DNA of 64,000 nt, from NCBI GenBank assembly GCA_013396995.1, contig VWZP01005257.1:186001-250000 (forward strand), written 5' to 3'. The position numbers were made by a program, and so were the translations under genes. Shown here one piece after another: positions 59,736 through 64,000 of the stretch; within the stretch, counting starts at the first letter, position 1; every line of letters starts with the position of its first letter. The notes under the pieces were generated by a model, which was given only the letters and a program-made list of their open reading frames with translations, searched no databases and had not been told where the DNA came from. This stretch comes from Dicaeum eximium (taxonomy: Eukaryota > Chordata > Aves > Passeriformes > Dicaeidae).

Positions 59736-62700
59736 GTAGGGAGAAAGCTGTACACACATGTGGAAGTCAGAAGTAGCTGCATATCTCCAGTACTCAATGT
59801 TGGTAAATTGGACAGAGTTCTTGACAGCTGGTGTTTCTACTAAGCATGAGGCAGCAAGAAGGGTGCTGGTCAAGTTTGAAAGCACGGCATCTTGGTCTAG
59901 ATTCACTCTGTGTGCACAAGTCATCTTGACACACATATATTGAATCTGGGAGTTGTTTGTGCAAACTACACCAGAGTGATTTTTCTGGTGACTTTGGGGG
60001 AGAAAGTTGATGTGCTGTATGAGTTCCACAGGGGCACTGAACACTGATTTTTAGCAGATGAAGCCCTGGTTAAGAGAGACAAAGATCCTTGTCCTCAGAA
60101 AGGCCAGGACTCAGTGATCTGTTGCTTAGTTCTCTTGGTCAGGGGATGAGCAATCAACTTTGAGCAGTCTCTACAGGCTGACTACTGTAGATGATACTAT
60201 TAAAACAGAATTAGGTGAGTGTCTCAGGGTTTTTTTTCCAGGGCAAATGGAGCTCTTCTGAGGCTTTTTTCTGTATGACAAGCTCTGGGTGTATGAGTTA
60301 CATGTGGGTCAGGTCCTTACACCCGGCACTAAAGTTACCTGATTTCAGTCTATCAATGGCATTTCTACCTTTTTCAAGTTGGAGTTTCTACTAGTTTGTG
60401 AATTTAAAACTCAAAAGCTTTAGATTTTTATAGGCAGTGATGTAATGGAGCTGCAGAAACCTGGATTATGATTTGTACTAGTAACTCATTTGCGTTGGGC
60501 TCTGAGTCCTGTGGATCTTGGGATGCTTTTCTTTGTTAACCTTTGCCTTGTGGCCATTTAATTTTACTTGAATTTGGACCTCTATCGGCTAACTCAGTGT
60601 TATGCTGATGATCATTTTGGCTGAAGATCTCAAAGAGATCCTTTAGAATTGTTATTGCAGCTTTAACTGCTTAATTGAACATGTTTCTGCAGTGTTCTGT
60701 CCTAGGACTTGAGAAAAACTCTTAAAGCCTGACTTCACGAGAGGTTCAATTTTTCATCCTTGTCAGTACTTTCTCATAGCTGGTTTTAACATCTAAATGT
60801 TTTTAGAGGATACCACAATTTCCTTTGCTGGCAAGTCACTTCTGCAGTAGTGTGTGCTGTTGTACATGTGTTGGTCTCTAGAAATACTGAATGCTAGGAA
60901 GGCATTGTGTGCTGGAGTTCTGGCTGTCTATTGATGCTGTGTCAGTGGCAAATCCTGTAACCCAGCCCCATCCCCTGTTTTGGGTTGAACAGGCAAACAT
61001 GCAGTCTTGTTCCTTCCCAGACAGACAGATACCAGAGAAGACAGGTTCTGTGAGGATGCAGGCCTACTTCCTAGGCAGTGCTGTCTGCATCCATTGATGT
61101 ACCTTGTCAGTGCCTTCTGGAGCCTCAGGAACTCTTATCTTCCTCTATCAACTTTGTGTCTGTTTTTCACCTCCAATGTCTAATTGTTGTGGGATTTCTA
61201 GTTCAATCTCTGCTAAAATGTCTGCAGATAATGTCATGTTCCATCAATGCATTTTTGTTATCTAGAATATGAATTGGATTCTCTCTGTTGTAGGTGTCAA
61301 TAACACTTCTATATTTTATCATTGATTTCTTTAAGACTGTTGGCTTGGGGAAATTCCCAGCCAATTTGTAGTAAAATTCAACTTCACTGCAATTTAGAGT
61401 GCATGACTGGAATTGAGAGCTGATTTTTTCCTGTAGGACCAGATCTCAGTAAAAATGGATTTGACTTGAACTGTCAAGTCTTTAGTTTAACTAAAAGGTA
61501 CTGTCTGTATCTCAGGAAAGCGATAATAGTTTGGAATGAGTACACTGCTTTTTCTGTTCAGCAAACATGAACAATGTTTATTTTGCTCATGGGGCCAACG
61601 TTTCCTGAGCTACAGAAATGACTGGTTTTTTGCTTGTTCTTTGCCATATACAGTAAACTTTGAGCTTCCTTAATGCTGATGTTCACTTGATGTCAATAGA
61701 AAAACACTATCAGCCTTTTCCTTAATCTTTTCTATTCATGAAGTTTAATGGTTGTGTTTATGGTCAGTAGTATTTTGGATTGTCATCCTCAGATCTGTAT
61801 TTTGTAGGGCTGATGAGGTAGCAGGATGTTTAGAAAATGTCCTAAACATGTAACAGTTAATGTCCTAAATGTAACACTTAATGCTGTTACATGTTTCTTG
61901 TAGGTTGTCATCTTTAATTGTTCCAATTAATTTACATTTGGTTTCAGATGGAACAAATATTTTCGAAGTCATTTTGTTTGCCCCCCCAGGAATCTGGTCC
62001 TATTCAAGCTGCTGACACACTCTTGAGCCTGTAACCACTGAAAATCTGCAGACTTTTTGCTAACCTGTCATAGATGACTTTAATGAAATGTAAATTAAAA
62101 TAGCATTTGCTATGCTCTTTTGTCAGTAATAGAATTTTTAGCTGTTCCTTTCATGGTGGACTCTTGATGTACTCACTTGTTAGGTTATGCACCTTTTCTT
62201 GGTTGTATTGATAATCTGTTTTGGTTACAGCACATGCTGCAGAAACTGTTGGTCTTCACTTTGATGGCATGTTGTGTAGAGGACTGTGTTACTACTCTTC
62301 TTGGATGTATTGGTTTAGAAAGCTTTTGTATCCAGAACTACAGTAGCTCAAAAATTGAATATCCTTTTATTTTCTAAATACTGTATTAAAACTTTAGCAC
62401 TGTGCTCATTAGTGATGTCTTCACAGCACATTTCAAACTGAGTTACACTGGACCTCCTTAGCCCTCTTTGTTCATGGCCCCAGGTTAACTTTCACTGTTT
62501 ATGTCTAGGCAAGCATGTTTGTTGGCCTCACTCTCACCAGACCTACCAATAAATCTACCAGTGTGCTTAACAGAATTCATATTTTTATCTCCCTTTAAGT
62601 TTTTACTTTTTCAGGATATGTGGACCTTCTGCTCATGCTGTTCTGCAGTCAAAACATGACTTAGTCTAACACTGGTATCCTCTGTTTCAGTTTAGTACCT

Positions 62701-64000
62701 TGGGCATCAAACACCACCCCAACAGCAGTTTGCAGAAGTTAAACAGGAGCACTGAATATGCCTATGGTGTACCTCCCCCAAATTTGCTGCCAGAGTTATG
62801 CCAAAGCATTTGGGACAGATGAAAAGATTCACTGCAAAATTCTGCATTTATAGACAGTAGAAAATATTCTACTTTATTATATATTTAATTACTTGGGGCA
62901 TAACAAGCTGTCAAAAATTAAATTATCTACAAGTTTGCAATCGCAGTTTGACTAGTAGAGGTGATTTTTATTAGCCATTAATAAAAGGAGCACAGCACTT
63001 TCTAAGATATAATAAATGTCTTTAACAAAGTCTGAAAGGATTGATACTGTGACAGGTATGGATAGGTAGTACCTTTATTCTGTAATTGGAAGTGAAAAGG
63101 AATATGCAGGGCACGAATGTTCACTTTACCTTCTGCATAACTGTTCTTTTTGAATCTGCTTTGGGGTTTTCGTACCTTGCTTGAATTTAAATCTGTGAAG
63201 CTCAGTTCTTATTTGGTTTTGATTTTGAGTAACTTGGAGTGAAAATGAACTTAGCAAACCTTGAGCTTTACTGTTGCCAGCAGTAAAAAGTAAAAAGACT
63301 CTGTACTTCACAAGTGTAAATACTCCCTTGTAAATGGGGTTGAGTTTCCCCAGTGTATAGGCCCAATGTCTGTGGTATACAGGATCCTACAAGCATGGGC
63401 TGTTGCCCAGCTGTTGTCTCATGTCCCCTCACTAATGTGGCATATTCCATACCAGATCTTACTCCTCTGATTATAAAATAAATCCTTCTTCTCTACATTC
63501 CAGTTTTTAAACTGCGAGGTTTTGTTTGTAGTTTGTTGTCCTTTTAACTGGAAGAACTACATCTACTGGATAACTTCTCAGAAGGAAATGGAGACAACAG
63601 AATAGCAAGTGGAGTAATTTTACTCTGAGGCAGAGGAACACATTTTAGGTAGGGATAGCAAATCAACTATCAATGATCTGCGAAAAGTCTGCAGGTAGCT
63701 GGAAACTAATCTGTAAGCAGAAATTGAATGGATAAGAAGGTTCAGCACAAACTTTGGTGACTTGCAATGTCTTGGCAATGAGACAGCTGTGACTGTACCT
63801 ATGCAGTAATATTTCAAAATACATATTGATAGACTGTTAGGGGACCTGCTACAGTAAGAATAAATGTCATAAAACACAAGAGTTACCATGCCTCTGCAAA
63901 TCCTGCAGAGTCTGTTAAAAATACAAATGGGGAGGATGATACTGTAAGACAAGTATTTACCCATTTAGTCTCCTATGAAAGTGGATTGAAGATATTGAAA

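Larger units (their letters stand above)
58445..64000 (+). other. presumed intron 1 of the plus-strand gene (continues beyond the window)
   Basis: The interval begins with GTGAGTAGG and has no long coding exon. After the CpG island it is T-rich on the plus strand and CpG-poor, typical of transcribed intron sequence. No CR1 copy was recognised in these 5.5 kb. It contains a perfect 13-bp inverted repeat at 61844-61896 and two weak exon candidates (59676-59735 and 62691-62822). The gene's next definite exon is not visible. Confidence 0.5.

Noticed and set aside
1..64000. tRNA, rRNA, CRISPR, bacterial operons or origins
   Set aside because: I found no tRNA-like B box with matching A box, no regularly spaced short repeats, and no compact operon-like coding. 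The window is vertebrate nuclear DNA.

Overview
The window is vertebrate nuclear DNA, almost certainly from a bird. The evidence is the interspersed repeats. Nearly every one I can recognise is a CR1-type LINE in the avian pattern, with truncated copies ending in short ATTCTATG-like tails. There is one fragment that looks like an avian LTR, and I see no SINE or L1 families. Base composition is moderately AT-rich and CpG-poor until about 57.4 kb. There is no bacterial, plasmid, phage or CRISPR signature.

Layout. Positions 1 to about 57,230 are gene-poor: no gene can be demonstrated. The stretch holds ten recognisable CR1 fragments, several microsatellites, a degenerate tandem repeat of roughly 175 bp at 18.05-18.53 kb, and long unique non-coding DNA. 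The most informative CR1 copy (24.84-26.03 kb) keeps part of the 5' UTR and ORF2, whereas most copies keep only the 3' end. Two short islands of retained CpG (10.1-10.55 kb and 39.04-39.55 kb) carry recognisable transcription-factor motifs and are candidate regulatory elements. One minus-strand open frame at 42.93-43.28 kb reads more like protein than the other chance ORFs, but I do not recognise it.

From 57.23 to 58.14 kb lies a damaged assembly junction. Two identical 186-bp copies of an LTR-like sequence flank a 127-bp GC-rich promoter-like fragment, with single Ns at the joins. A 9-bp GC-rich tandem repeat and a 246-base gap follow. Beyond the gap, from 58,140, is a clear CpG island that I read as the start of a plus-strand gene. 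It has a YY1/TISU-like element over an upstream ORF, GC boxes, and an ATG in strong Kozak context that meets a near-perfect 5' splice site after only two codons (ATG GCG then GTGAGT). The remaining 5.5 kb is best read as the first intron. It contains at most one or two weak exon candidates. I cannot name the gene from six coding bases.

A single-N join with an exact 226-bp direct duplication also occurs at position 875, so the same assembly error happens at least twice in this window. I found no convincing new biological system. The points most worth checking are the promoter and assembly junction, the tandem repeat with telomere-like motifs, the CR1 5' fragment, the CpG-retaining islands and the unrecognised minus-strand open frame.
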